DNA from: CALZKI01 sp045124055
Lineage (GTDB): Bacteria > Bacillota > Clostridia > Lachnospirales > Lachnospiraceae
Assembly: GCA_045124055.1 (NCBI GenBank)
Contig: JBGVKZ010000058.1
Span: forward strand, 1 to 64,000
Length of the DNA stretch: 64,000 bases
Direction of reading: 5' to 3'
Of this stretch, positions 7,617 through 16,541 are shown in pieces. The notes under the pieces were generated by a model. The model ran no database searches. It had not been told where the DNA came from and worked only from the letters and a program-made list of their open reading frames with translations. How positions within the stretch are numbered: the first letter of the stretch is position 1; every line of letters begins with the position of its first letter. The position numbers and the translations under genes were made by a program.

Positions 7617-7650
7617 TCAGAAACTCCTTTTTTCTAAATGGATACCATCC
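7599..7650 (-). terminator. Hairpin with T-tract after uvrA, in the leader of the EF-hand gene
   Basis: GATGGTA/TACCATC stem, extended by CATT/AATG past a wobble and a mismatch, then CTTTTTTG. It fits an intrinsic terminator for uvrBA. It also lies downstream of a sigma-D promoter, so it could act as an attenuator or end a short RNA. Confidence 0.7.
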
Positions 7651-7695
7651 TTGGTTATAATGTTATTTAAAGTACCTTAAAATTGTGTATAAAGT

Positions 7696-7722
7696 ATATC
7701 GGCAAAGATATGGAATTATTTA
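7696..7722 (-). promoter_or_regulatory. Sigma-D (sigma-28) promoter at the 3' end of uvrA
   Basis: TAAA (7719-7722), exactly 15 bases, GCCGATAT (7696-7703) on the minus strand. This is a full match to the flagellar sigma factor consensus. The -35 lies in the last codons of uvrA. It points toward the EF-hand repeat gene. Confidence 0.65.
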
Positions 7723-10577
7723 ACATCTCTTTCTAACATTTTTTTAATGTAGATACCTGTGTAAGAATTAGGATTTTCTGCCACTTCTTCTGGTGTACCA
7801 CTGGCAATAATTGTTCCTCCCTTATCTCCACCTTCTGGACCAATATCAATAATATAGTCTGCAGTCTTAATCACATCCAGGTTATGCTCAATGACTACCA
7901 CTGTGTTTCCGCCTTCTTTTAACTTATGAAGAATTTCCGTCAATTTATGCACGTCTGCAAAATGAAGCCCTGTGGTTGGTTCGTCCAAAATATAAATTGT
8001 CTTTCCGGTACTTCTTCGGCTAAGCTCCGTTGCCAATTTAATTCTCTGAGCTTCCCCGCCGGACAAGGTTGTAGAGGGCTGACCCAATTTAATATAAGAT
8101 AAACCTACATCATTCAAAGTTTCAATTTTTCTTCTAATACTTGGAAGGTTTTCAAAAAATGGAACTGCTTCTTCCACAGTCATATCCAATACATCAAAAA
8201 TGCTTTTTCCCTTGTATTTTACTTCCAAAGTTTCTCGATTATATCGTTTACCACCACATACTTCACAAGGTACATATACATCTGGTAGAAAATGCATCTC
8301 AATCTTTAAAATACCATCTCCGCTACAAGCTTCACATCTGCCGCCTTTGACATTAAAACTAAAACGGCCTTTACTATAACCCTTTGCTTTTGCATCCGGT
8401 GTTCCTGCAAACAGGTCTCGAATCAAATCAAAGACACCCGTATATGTGGCTGGATTAGAACGTGGAGAACGACCGATTGGAGACTGGTCAATGTCAATCA
8501 CTTTATCCAGTTGCTCTATTCCTATAATATCATCGTGCTTTCCAGGAATCGTTCTGGCTCTATTCAAATCCCTTGCTAAACGCTTGTATAGAATTTCATT
8601 CACTAAAGAAGATTTTCCTGAACCGGATACTCCAGTTACACAAGTCATAACCCCCAGTGGTATTTCAACATCAATATTCTTTAAATTATTTTCTTTTGCA
8701 CCTTTAATCAGTAATTTAGCCTCGGATTTTTTACGGATTTTTGGCACAGGAATTCTCATTCTTCCACTTAAATATTGTCCGGTTATGGAATCCTTACACT
8801 TCATAATCTCCAAAGCCGTTCCCTGAGCAACAACTTGTCCACCGTGACTACCGGCTCCTGGTCCAATATCAACAATGTGGTCTGCCGCAAGCATAGTATC
8901 TTCATCGTGCTCTACCACAATCAAACTGTTTCCTAAATCCCTTAAGTGTTGGAGGGTTGCCAAAAGCTTATCATTATCTCTTTGGTGAAGACCAATGCTT
9001 GGTTCATCTAAAATATAGCAAACTCCACAAAGTCCTGAACCGATTTGTGTTGCAAGACGGATACGTTGAGCCTCTCCGCCGGAAAGTGTTCCAGTAGCTC
9101 TTGCCAAAGATAAATAATCTAATCCTACATCCATTAAAAATCCTACTCTGGCACGAATTTCCTTTAAAACCTGTTTTCCAATGATTTGTTGTGTTTCTGT
9201 CAAATTCATATTTTGTAGGAACTCATATAAAGCACTGATAGATAGAGAGGTTACTTCGTGAATATTTTTGTCACACACCGTTACTGCCAAAGCTTCCTGC
9301 TTTAATCGCATTCCACCACACAAAGTACAAGGCGTAATACGCATATATTGTTCGTATTCTGCCTTGGAAATTTCTGACGCAGTTTCTCTGTATTTTCTCT
9401 GCACACTTTTTATCAGACCTTCAAACGCAATAGGATAAACACCGGTTCCACGCTGACCTGTGTAATGCACTAAGACTTCTTTTCCATTTGTTCCATTAAT
9501 CAAAATATCTTTAACATTATCCGGATATTTTTCAAATGGCGTATCTAAGTCAAACTTATATTCCTCACAGAGAGCCTGCAAAATCGCATTGGTAAAGCTT
9601 CCCTTATTATTACAAGATTGCCAACCCATTACACTAATACAGCCTTCATTGATAGTAAGTTTTTTATCCGGAATCATCAAACCTGCATCAAATTCCATTT
9701 TATATCCCAGACCAAAACAATCGGGACAAGCACCAAAAGGATTGTTGAAAGAAAAACTTCTCGGTTCAATTTCACTAATACTGATATTACAATCTGGACA
9801 GGCAAAACTTTCGCTAAAGGTAAGCATTTTATCCCCGATGACATCTACATAGGCAAGTCCTTCCGCCAATTCCAACACGTTTTCTAAAGAATCCGAAAGA
9901 CGTCTCTCAATTCCCGGTTTTACTACCAACCTATCGACAACAATTTCAATAGAATGCTTGATATTTTTATCCAGAGAAATATCTTCTGATAATTCATATA
10001 AGTTACCATCTACTCTGACACGAACATATCCACTTCTCTTTGCACGCTCAAAAATCTTAACGTGTTCTCCTTTTCGTCCCCTAACTACTGGTGCAAGAAG
10101 TTGAATTTTCGTACCCTCTTCTAAGGACATAATATTATCTACCATCTGGTCTATCGATTGCTTTTTAATCTCTCTGCCGCATTTGGGGCAATGAGGGATA
10201 CCAATTCGTGCATATAGTAAACGAAAATAGTCATAAATCTCTGTTACTGTTCCTACGGTGGAACGTGGATTTCGGTTCGTCGATTTCTGGTCTATGGAAA
10301 TGGCAGGAGAAAGTCCTTCAATTTTCTCTACATTCGGTTTTTCCATCTGACCCAAAAATTGTCTGGCATAAGAAGATAAAGATTCCATATATCTTCTCTG
10401 ACCTTCAGCATAAATCGTGTCAAATGCCAAAGACGATTTTCCTGAGCCGGACAATCCTGTTAAAACAACAAATTCATTTCTGGGAATATCCACATCTATT
10501 CCTTTTAAGTTATGTTCATTTGCACCACGAATCACGATACAATCTTTCTTCGGACGCATTTTCTTTGTTTCAGACAT
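7716..10577 (-). CDS. uvrA: UvrA, excinuclease ABC subunit A
   Basis: 953 residues, full length for UvrA. It is the damage-recognition ATPase of nucleotide excision repair and acts as a dimer with UvrB. Two ABC modules are visible: first Walker A GLSGSGKSSLAFDT near 40-53 and signature LSGGEAQRIRLATQIG, second Walker A GVSGSGKSSLVNE and signature LSGGEAQRIKLATELS, each followed by ILDEP. The zinc modules have CPKCGREI, CPDC/CPDCFGLGY and CEACSGDG/CEVCGG. It starts five bases after the uvrB stop codon region, forming a uvrBA operon. No deviation from the family was seen. Confidence 0.98.
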   Translation of the reverse strand: MSETKKMRPKKDCIVIRGANEHNLKGIDVDIPRNEFVVLTGLSGSGKSSLAFDTIYAEGQRRYMESLSSYARQFLGQMEKPNVEKIEGLSPAISIDQKSTNRNPRSTVGTVTEIYDYFRLLYARIGIPHCPKCGREIKKQSIDQMVDNIMSLEEGTKIQLLAPVVRGRKGEHVKIFERAKRSGYVRVRVDGNLYELSEDISLDKNIKHSIEIVVDRLVVKPGIERRLSDSLENVLELAEGLAYVDVIGDKMLTFSESFACPDCNISISEIEPRSFSFNNPFGACPDCFGLGYKMEFDAGLMIPDKKLTINEGCISVMGWQSCNNKGSFTNAILQALCEEYKFDLDTPFEKYPDNVKDILINGTNGKEVLVHYTGQRGTGVYPIAFEGLIKSVQRKYRETASEISKAEYEQYMRITPCTLCGGMRLKQEALAVTVCDKNIHEVTSLSISALYEFLQNMNLTETQQIIGKQVLKEIRARVGFLMDVGLDYLSLARATGTLSGGEAQRIRLATQIGSGLCGVCYILDEPSIGLHQRDNDKLLATLQHLRDLGNSLIVVEHDEDTMLAADHIVDIGPGAGSHGGQVVAQGTALEIMKCKDSITGQYLSGRMRIPVPKIRKKSEAKLLIKGAKENNLKNIDVEIPLGVMTCVTGVSGSGKSSLVNEILYKRLARDLNRARTIPGKHDDIIGIEQLDKVIDIDQSPIGRSPRSNPATYTGVFDLIRDLFAGTPDAKAKGYSKGRFSFNVKGGRCEACSGDGILKIEMHFLPDVYVPCEVCGGKRYNRETLEVKYKGKSIFDVLDMTVEEAVPFFENLPSIRRKIETLNDVGLSYIKLGQPSTTLSGGEAQRIKLATELSRRSTGKTIYILDEPTTGLHFADVHKLTEILHKLKEGGNTVVVIEHNLDVIKTADYIIDIGPEGGDKGGTIIASGTPEEVAENPNSYTGIYIKKMLERDVK

Positions 10578-10581
10578 ATTT

Positions 10582-12585
10582 TTACTCCATATCTCTTAAA
10601 TGTTTTTTCAATTCTACAATTTTATCTCTGAGTATCGCCGCTTCCTCAAAGTTAAGGTCAGCAGCTACTTTTTTCATCTTATTTTGCATCTTTTCAATAA
10701 GTTTGGTAAGTTCCTGAGAACTCATCGATTCAGGGTCTTTTTCAAATTGTACTTCTGATTTGGCAATTTCCTTAGAAATACTGATGAGCTCACGGACACT
10801 CTTTTTAATTGTCTGCGGCGTAATGCCATGCTCCACATTATAGTCTTCTTGGAGTTTTCTTCTTCTTTCTGTCTCCGTAATAGCTTTCTCCATAGACTCT
10901 GTTATACGGTCTGCATACATAATAACTCTACCTTCTGCATTTCTGGCAGCACGACCTATGGTCTGAATGAGCGAAGTTTCTGAACGCAGAAATCCTTCTT
11001 TGTCTGCATCTAAAATTGCTACCAAAGAAATTTCCGGAATATCCAAACCTTCTCGCAAAAGGTTAATACCTACCAAAACATCAAAAACATCAAGACGCAT
11101 ATCTCTGATAATGGCAGCTCTTTCCAGCGTATCAATATCGGAATGCAAGTATTCTACACGAATACCTGATTCTTTTAAATAAGAAGTCAAATCCTCTGCC
11201 ATCTTCTTTGTCAAAGTGGTAATCATTACTTTATTATGCTTCTCCACCTCTTTGTGAATTTCAGTAAGCAGGTCATCAATCTGTCCCTCTACCGGTTTTA
11301 CAACTACTTTTGGATCTAAAAGTCCTGTTGGTCTAATAATCTGTTGTGCACGAAGAAGTTCGTGTTCTTCTTCGTATTTTGATGGGGTAGCTGATACAAA
11401 TAATACCTGGTCAATTCGTTCTTCAAATTCTTCAAAACAAAGTGGACGATTATCTAATGCCGAAGGTAATCTGAAACCATAATCAACTAAAGTTGTTTTT
11501 CTAGAACGGTCTCCCGAATACATTGCACCAATCTGTGGCACGGTGATATGTGATTCATCAATGATAATCAAAAAATCATCTTTAAAATAATCCATCAGCG
11601 TATGGGGTGGTGTCCCAGGCTCCATATGATTTAAGTGTCTTGAATAATTCTCAATTCCTGAGCAAAATCCAGTTTCTTTTAACATTTCTATGTCAAAGTT
11701 CGTACGCTCAGAAATACGCTGTGCTTCAATTAACTTATCTTCTCCCTTAAAATATCGAATCTGTTCTTCCAATTCTTTTTCAATATTATCACAAGCGGAC
11801 ATAATTTTATCCTTTGAAACGACATAGTGTGAAGCAGGAAAAATCGCAATATGGTTGAGAGCTGCGTGAACCTTGCCGGTAAGTGGGTCAACCTCTGTAA
11901 TACGGTCAATTTCATCACCAAAATATTCAATACGAATCAGATAGTCGCCACCTTGGGCTGGATAAATCTCCAACACATCTCCACGTACACGGAAACTACC
12001 ACGCTCTACTTCCATATCATTTCTTGTATATTGAATATCAATCAATTCTCTAATAACTTTATCCCGATCCTTTTCCATACCCGGACGAAGCGAAACAATC
12101 ATCTCCTGATAATCATCAGGACTACCAAGACCATAAATACAAGAGACACTGGCAATTACAATAACATCTTTTCTCTCCGTTAAAGAAGCCGTGGCGGACA
12201 GTCTCAACTTATCAATCTCATCATTAATTGAAGAATCTTTTGCAATATAAGTATCTGTGGAAGGCACATAGGCTTCCGGCTGATAATAATCGTAATAGGA
12301 CACAAAATATTCCACTGCGTTCTCAGGGAAGAACTCCTTAAATTCTCCGTAAAGCTGTGCTGCCAACGTTTTATTATGAGCAATGATTAAAGTTGGCTTA
12401 TTCAATTTTGCAATAATATTCGCCATAGTAAAGGTCTTACCTGAACCGGTTACACCAAGAAGGGTCTGAAATTGATTCCCTTGCTTAAAACCCTCTGCTA
12501 AAGTCTCAATGGCTTGTGGCTGGTCGCCAGTTGGTTGATATTCAGAATGTAATATAAATTTTGCACTTTTATCTGAATGCTCCAC
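10582..12585 (-). CDS. uvrB: UvrB, excinuclease ABC subunit B
   Basis: 667 residues from a GTG with RBS AAGGAGGA. It is the DNA-verifying helicase-fold subunit that receives damage from UvrA and recruits UvrC. Seen: Walker A GVTGSGKT near 43, the beta-hairpin YYDYYQPEAYVP near 97-108, IDESH, helicase motif VI QTIGRAARN, and a C-terminal UVR motif for UvrC contact (LEKMQ-type repeat with LNFEEAAILRD). uvrA follows directly, and uvrC is not in the window. A promoter with an extended -10 lies about 60 bases upstream. Confidence 0.98.
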   Translation of the reverse strand: MEHSDKSAKFILHSEYQPTGDQPQAIETLAEGFKQGNQFQTLLGVTGSGKTFTMANIIAKLNKPTLIIAHNKTLAAQLYGEFKEFFPENAVEYFVSYYDYYQPEAYVPSTDTYIAKDSSINDEIDKLRLSATASLTERKDVIVIASVSCIYGLGSPDDYQEMIVSLRPGMEKDRDKVIRELIDIQYTRNDMEVERGSFRVRGDVLEIYPAQGGDYLIRIEYFGDEIDRITEVDPLTGKVHAALNHIAIFPASHYVVSKDKIMSACDNIEKELEEQIRYFKGEDKLIEAQRISERTNFDIEMLKETGFCSGIENYSRHLNHMEPGTPPHTLMDYFKDDFLIIIDESHITVPQIGAMYSGDRSRKTTLVDYGFRLPSALDNRPLCFEEFEERIDQVLFVSATPSKYEEEHELLRAQQIIRPTGLLDPKVVVKPVEGQIDDLLTEIHKEVEKHNKVMITTLTKKMAEDLTSYLKESGIRVEYLHSDIDTLERAAIIRDMRLDVFDVLVGINLLREGLDIPEISLVAILDADKEGFLRSETSLIQTIGRAARNAEGRVIMYADRITESMEKAITETERRRKLQEDYNVEHGITPQTIKKSVRELISISKEIAKSEVQFEKDPESMSSQELTKLIEKMQNKMKKVAADLNFEEAAILRDKIVELKKHLRDME

Positions 12586-12643
12586 AGAAAATCCTCCTTA
12601 ATAAATACCTTTACATCATAATAGTATCTCTATAACTGAATTG

Positions 12644-12672
12644 ATTATAGCAGAATATAAATAAAAAGTACA
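12644..12672 (-). promoter_or_regulatory. Promoter of uvrBA
   Basis: Extended -10 TGCTATAAT (TATAAT at 12644-12649) with a poor -35 (TGTACT, 17-base spacer). Extended -10 promoters often tolerate a weak -35. No SOS (LexA) box was recognised by eye. Confidence 0.5.
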
Positions 12673-12751
12673 GAGCAAAATCGAATGTTTGTTCTGCCTT
12701 TATCTACGTGACATTTTCCCTTTATATTTTCTGAAAATTTCACTACTTTCA

Positions 12752-12781
12752 TTGAAGTTTCGGTACTATTTGAGGTATAAT
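12752..12781 (+). promoter_or_regulatory. Promoter of the hydrogenase-like chemoreceptor gene
   Basis: TTGAAG (12752-12757), 18-base spacer, TATAAT (12776-12781), 41 bases before the start codon, which has RBS AGGAGG. It looks like an ordinary sigma-A promoter; no sigma-D box was seen here. Confidence 0.6.
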
Positions 12782-12822
12782 AGAACAAAGATTCAAAACA
12801 ATAATAACAGGAGGAAATTAGA

Positions 12823-14712
12823 ATGGTATTCACGAATGACAACTGTGTCGGCTGCAATAAATGTATTAGAACCTGTCCGGTACTAACTGCTAATGTAGCC
12901 CACGATGGTAGAATTGATGTTGATGAATCAATGTGCATTCAATGTGGTGCTTGTTTTGACCATTGTAAACATAACGCGAGAGATTTTGATGACGATACAG
13001 ATGCATTTTTATCTGACTTAAAATTGGGAAAAAGACTTTCCGTTATAGTAGCACCTGCATTTATTGCTAACTACCCTAATACATACAAAAGAATATATGG
13101 TTATTTAAAATCCATAGGAGTAAAACATATTTATAATGTAAGCTTTGGAGCAGATATTACTACTTGGAGCTATATCAGTTATTTGAAGGAAACCGGTAAA
13201 AAAGGACTGATTAGTCAGCCCTGCCCTGCAATTATTAATTATATCGAAAAATATCAGCCAGAATTGATTCCTTTACTTGTTCCTTTGCATAGTCCAATGA
13301 TGCAAGAGGCAATTTACTTAAAAAAATATCAAAAGGTAGAAGAAGATTTAGTATTTTTGAGTCCCTGTATTGCAAAACGTATTGAAATTAATGACGCCAA
13401 TACAGGAGGATATGTAAAATATAATGTTACTTTCAAAAAGCTATTAGAGGCTATTGGCGATAAATATGTAAATGCCTCTGAAGCGAATGAAGAATCCCTC
13501 TATGGTCTTGGGGCCAGATATCCAAAACCTGGCGGATTAAAAGAATGCGTGCACTTTTTCTTGGGAAACGAAACTGCCGTATTACAGGTGGAAGGAGAAG
13601 AGGAAGCATACAAATTCCTACGTGAATATGCTACACGCAAAAAAAATCTGCCTTTTATGGTAGACATTCTTAATTGCCAAAAAGGATGCATTCGTGGTAC
13701 AGCAACAGATGATAAGATTGATGATATTGATGTGGAACTGGCAATCAATGAAATGAATAAATTGGTTGTAACCGAAACACCACACAAACTTCATTCTTCG
13801 CATAACCCTTGGAATAATGCTCTAACATTAGAACAAAGATGGAAATATTTCTGTGAACAGTTTAAAGACCTGGATATCAAAGATTTTAAACGCAGTTACA
13901 CAAATAAAAAGGTAGATATTAAACAACCATCTTCACAGGAACTAAATACTATTTTTGATAGTATGAAAAAAACAACTACCGAATCCAGATGCATTGATTG
14001 TTCTTGTTGCGGATACGCCACATGTCGTGATATGGCAACAGCAATTTACAATCAAGTTAACGTAAAAGAAAACTGTATTCACTACATAAAAGCATTAGCA
14101 GAAGAAGAACGAATTAAAATTGAACAGATTCATCAGAATACTTTAGCATCCCAAGATTCGTACAATGCAAAACTTCAATTAATTATTGAACAATTTGATA
14201 TGTTAAATAGTGGTGTTATGGAACTTGCCGAGGCTAATTCCAGCACCGCCTCTGATACCAATAATGTGACTGAACTTGCTGAAATAATAACAGAAGAATG
14301 CGAATCTCTGAACGATGCATTAAAGCTGTTCTCAGAATTTGTTGATGTCTATAAAGACAGTAATACAAATGTTGCTGATATAGCCAATAAAACAAATTTA
14401 TTGAGTCTTAATGCAAGTATTGAAGCAGCAAGAGCAGGGGAAACCGGTAAAGGCTTTGCCGTAGTTGCCGGTGAAATCAGGAATCTCGCCAATTCAACCA
14501 AGGAACTTATTGAAGCAAATGACAAACAGGCTGCCAACACAATTCCTAAAATCAAGGAATGCGTTGAGTACATAACAAAATTGCTTGATAGTATCACAAC
14601 AATGAATGAACGTATTTCTCACATCGCAGATACGACACAAAAAATTTCTGCCAAAAGCGAAAGTATTCGATGTATGTCGAGTGATATACAAGATGCAGTT
14701 AAATCACTATAA
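12823..14712 (+). CDS. Soluble [FeFe]-hydrogenase-like/4Fe-4S/MCP-type sensor
   Basis: 629 residues, no membrane segment. Domains in order: two 4Fe-4S ferredoxin motifs (C8, C11, C14, C18 and C38, C41, C44, C48); a [FeFe]-hydrogenase large-subunit-like domain (about 68-330) with altered H-cluster motifs (SQPCP in place of TSCCP, SPCIAK for MPCxxK, NCQKGCIRG for the last); a 4Fe-4S domain CIDCSCCGYATC near 385; and a chemoreceptor signalling tip with LLSLNASIEAARAGE near 525. Similar proteins are grouped as sensory [FeFe] hydrogenases. It probably senses H2 or redox state and signals to CheA/CheW, or to another partner. No che genes are nearby. It is monocistronic, with its own promoter and terminator. 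Confidence 0.85.
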   Translation: MVFTNDNCVGCNKCIRTCPVLTANVAHDGRIDVDESMCIQCGACFDHCKHNARDFDDDTDAFLSDLKLGKRLSVIVAPAFIANYPNTYKRIYGYLKSIGVKHIYNVSFGADITTWSYISYLKETGKKGLISQPCPAIINYIEKYQPELIPLLVPLHSPMMQEAIYLKKYQKVEEDLVFLSPCIAKRIEINDANTGGYVKYNVTFKKLLEAIGDKYVNASEANEESLYGLGARYPKPGGLKECVHFFLGNETAVLQVEGEEEAYKFLREYATRKKNLPFMVDILNCQKGCIRGTATDDKIDDIDVELAINEMNKLVVTETPHKLHSSHNPWNNALTLEQRWKYFCEQFKDLDIKDFKRSYTNKKVDIKQPSSQELNTIFDSMKKTTTESRCIDCSCCGYATCRDMATAIYNQVNVKENCIHYIKALAEEERIKIEQIHQNTLASQDSYNAKLQLIIEQFDMLNSGVMELAEANSSTASDTNNVTELAEIITEECESLNDALKLFSEFVDVYKDSNTNVADIANKTNLLSLNASIEAARAGETGKGFAVVAGEIRNLANSTKELIEANDKQAANTIPKIKECVEYITKLLDSITTMNERISHIADTTQKISAKSESIRCMSSDIQDAVKSL

Positions 14713-14715
14713 CAA

Positions 14716-14750
14716 AAACGGAGCGTGTTAATCACGCCCCGTTTTTTGTT
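14716..14750 (+). terminator. Terminator of the chemoreceptor gene
   Basis: AAAACGG-AG-CGTG stem, loop TTAAT, CACG-CC-CCGT then TTTTTT. It starts four bases after the stop codon and could also act on the convergent GH3 gene. Confidence 0.85.
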
Positions 14751-14760
14751 ACTCATAAAA

Positions 14761-16527
14761 TTATAATCTCGCATCAAATAAACCACAAAAGCTGTCGATT
14801 GGGTCAATCGCTGTAAAGGCATTTTCTCCAGCAAGCAATTTTTCTACCAATGCGTCCATAGTCGTATCTTTAGAATCGTATGTGTTGATATAAGTGCGTG
14901 CCTGCGGAATGTCAGCCAACATAGTTGGTTGACCACAGCCCACTACGACTACCGGTAATTCATATACATACCAAGGAATCTCTCCACCACCTTTGGATAA
15001 TCCAAAGCTTGGTCTTCCATTAGAAACATCGCAAAGTGTAATAACCAAATCCATATCCTTAAGGAAGTCTGCAATAGCATTTTTCCCTGCAAAATAAAGA
15101 TTGATATTCGGTTTCTCTCCAGCCGCCATTTGCTTTTTCATCTTATCCAGTGGACTTTCATAAATAAAGGCATCGAATCCTTTGGCACACAATTTCTCTT
15201 TCAATGCCTCCGCAGGACTTCCTCCGCCATATCCCATCATTTTCATCAAATCGCTCATAGCACCTTGGTTGCCTTTAATATGAACAATCATAATGCGTTT
15301 ATAACGCTCTGGTGTAATTGGCAGAACATCTTTATCCTTATATTTTACAAGAGTAATACTGTCTTTGCTGATGGCTTTTTGCATTTCCTTATATTCTTCT
15401 TTACCAAGAACTGCCTGTAAAACGTCGGCTGCTGGAACAAGGTCTTCTTTTGCTTTTTTATGAAGTCCCATTTTCGCTTTTAAGCCAAGAATACGGGTTA
15501 AGGCTTCTGTCATTCTTGCTTCACTGATAACCCCATTTTTATAGGCGTTAAGCATCGTGTTAAAATCTTCTTCCGGGTCATTAAAAAATAAAAACATATC
15601 GCAACCTGCGTTAATGGAAAGCGGAAGCATATCTGCACGTTTCATTCTGTCTGTCATTGCCACCATATGGGAAGCATCTGTTACCACCATACCATTAAAC
15701 CCGAGCTTATCACGAAGAAGTGTTGTCATAATCTCATAGCTTAAAGTTGCCGGCATCATATCGTCATCTTTCAAGTCTGGATTTAAGGCTTTTGCATATT
15801 TAGGCATTAAAATATGACCTCCCATAATCGCATCTAACCCATTTTCGATTAAAGTTCTATACACTTTTCCATAAGTTGCGTCCCATTCATCTACATCAAA
15901 GTAGTTCACATTATTAGAGATATGTGCATCTCTAAAATCCTGTCCGTTTCCCGGAAAATGCTTCGCTGCACAGGCAAAACCTGGAATAGTATGTGCTCCT
16001 TTTAAATATGCCGCACTCATAGTTGCCACTCTGTCAGGGTCACTACCAAAAGCTCGACCGATGACTTCTGTATTTTGCCAATTATATGCAATGTCACAAA
16101 CCGGTGCAAATGCCATATTGCAGCCAATAGCTGCTGCTTCTTCATTTGACATTTTGCCAAGTCCATAAGCATAATCTACATTATCTGTGGCGGCGATTTT
16201 CACACCAGAACCAATAAATGTGCCATCTGCACAAGCACCATCTCCACCGGCTTCTGTATTACATGCAATGAACACAGGTACTTTCGCATATTTCTGCAAC
16301 TTTCGATTTTGTTCTAATATCGCCATACCAGGTGCTGGATTATAACGACAGCCTCCCAAATGATATTTTTCCATCAATTCTTTTAAATGTTCTTCTTCAT
16401 GAGAGCTTGTGAGCTGAAAGAAAAGCTGACCTACCTTTTCTTCATCTGTCATTGTCTTTATTGTTTCTTCTACCCACTTGCAATCTTCCTCTGATAAATA
16501 ATACGGATTTGCCTTTAAATCAACCAT
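14761..16527 (-). CDS. Glycoside hydrolase family 3 protein
   Basis: 588 residues, no signal peptide, so probably cytoplasmic. The N-terminal (beta/alpha)8 domain carries CAAKHFPGNGQ near 185-196 and the nucleophile segment VVTDASHM with Asp284, both typical of the NagZ-like branch of GH3. A second, C-terminal alpha/beta domain (about 395-588) follows. NagZ-type enzymes remove GlcNAc from muropeptides, with a His in the mobile loop as acid/base (DAHIS, His212 here, is a candidate). Substrate is uncertain: recycling of wall sugars or another beta-glycoside. It lies 14 bases after a HAD hydrolase gene in the same operon, which could suit sugar-phosphate handling. Confidence 0.85.
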   Translation of the reverse strand: MVDLKANPYYLSEEDCKWVEETIKTMTDEEKVGQLFFQLTSSHEEEHLKELMEKYHLGGCRYNPAPGMAILEQNRKLQKYAKVPVFIACNTEAGGDGACADGTFIGSGVKIAATDNVDYAYGLGKMSNEEAAAIGCNMAFAPVCDIAYNWQNTEVIGRAFGSDPDRVATMSAAYLKGAHTIPGFACAAKHFPGNGQDFRDAHISNNVNYFDVDEWDATYGKVYRTLIENGLDAIMGGHILMPKYAKALNPDLKDDDMMPATLSYEIMTTLLRDKLGFNGMVVTDASHMVAMTDRMKRADMLPLSINAGCDMFLFFNDPEEDFNTMLNAYKNGVISEARMTEALTRILGLKAKMGLHKKAKEDLVPAADVLQAVLGKEEYKEMQKAISKDSITLVKYKDKDVLPITPERYKRIMIVHIKGNQGAMSDLMKMMGYGGGSPAEALKEKLCAKGFDAFIYESPLDKMKKQMAAGEKPNINLYFAGKNAIADFLKDMDLVITLCDVSNGRPSFGLSKGGGEIPWYVYELPVVVVGCGQPTMLADIPQARTYINTYDSKDTTMDALVEKLLAGENAFTAIDPIDSFCGLFDARL

Positions 16528-16541
16528 TTTCCTTCTCTCCT

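Noticed and set aside
8446..8826. 126-codon plus frame inside uvrA
   Set aside because: Antisense shadow of the second ABC module of uvrA.
10208..10717. 169-codon plus-strand frame over the uvrA-uvrB junction
   Set aside because: Antisense to two full, well-conserved genes; no RBS, and composition is that of reverse-read coding DNA.
12645..12938. 97-codon minus frame between uvrB and the chemoreceptor gene
   Set aside because: It overlaps the start of the plus-strand gene and both promoters and has no RBS.
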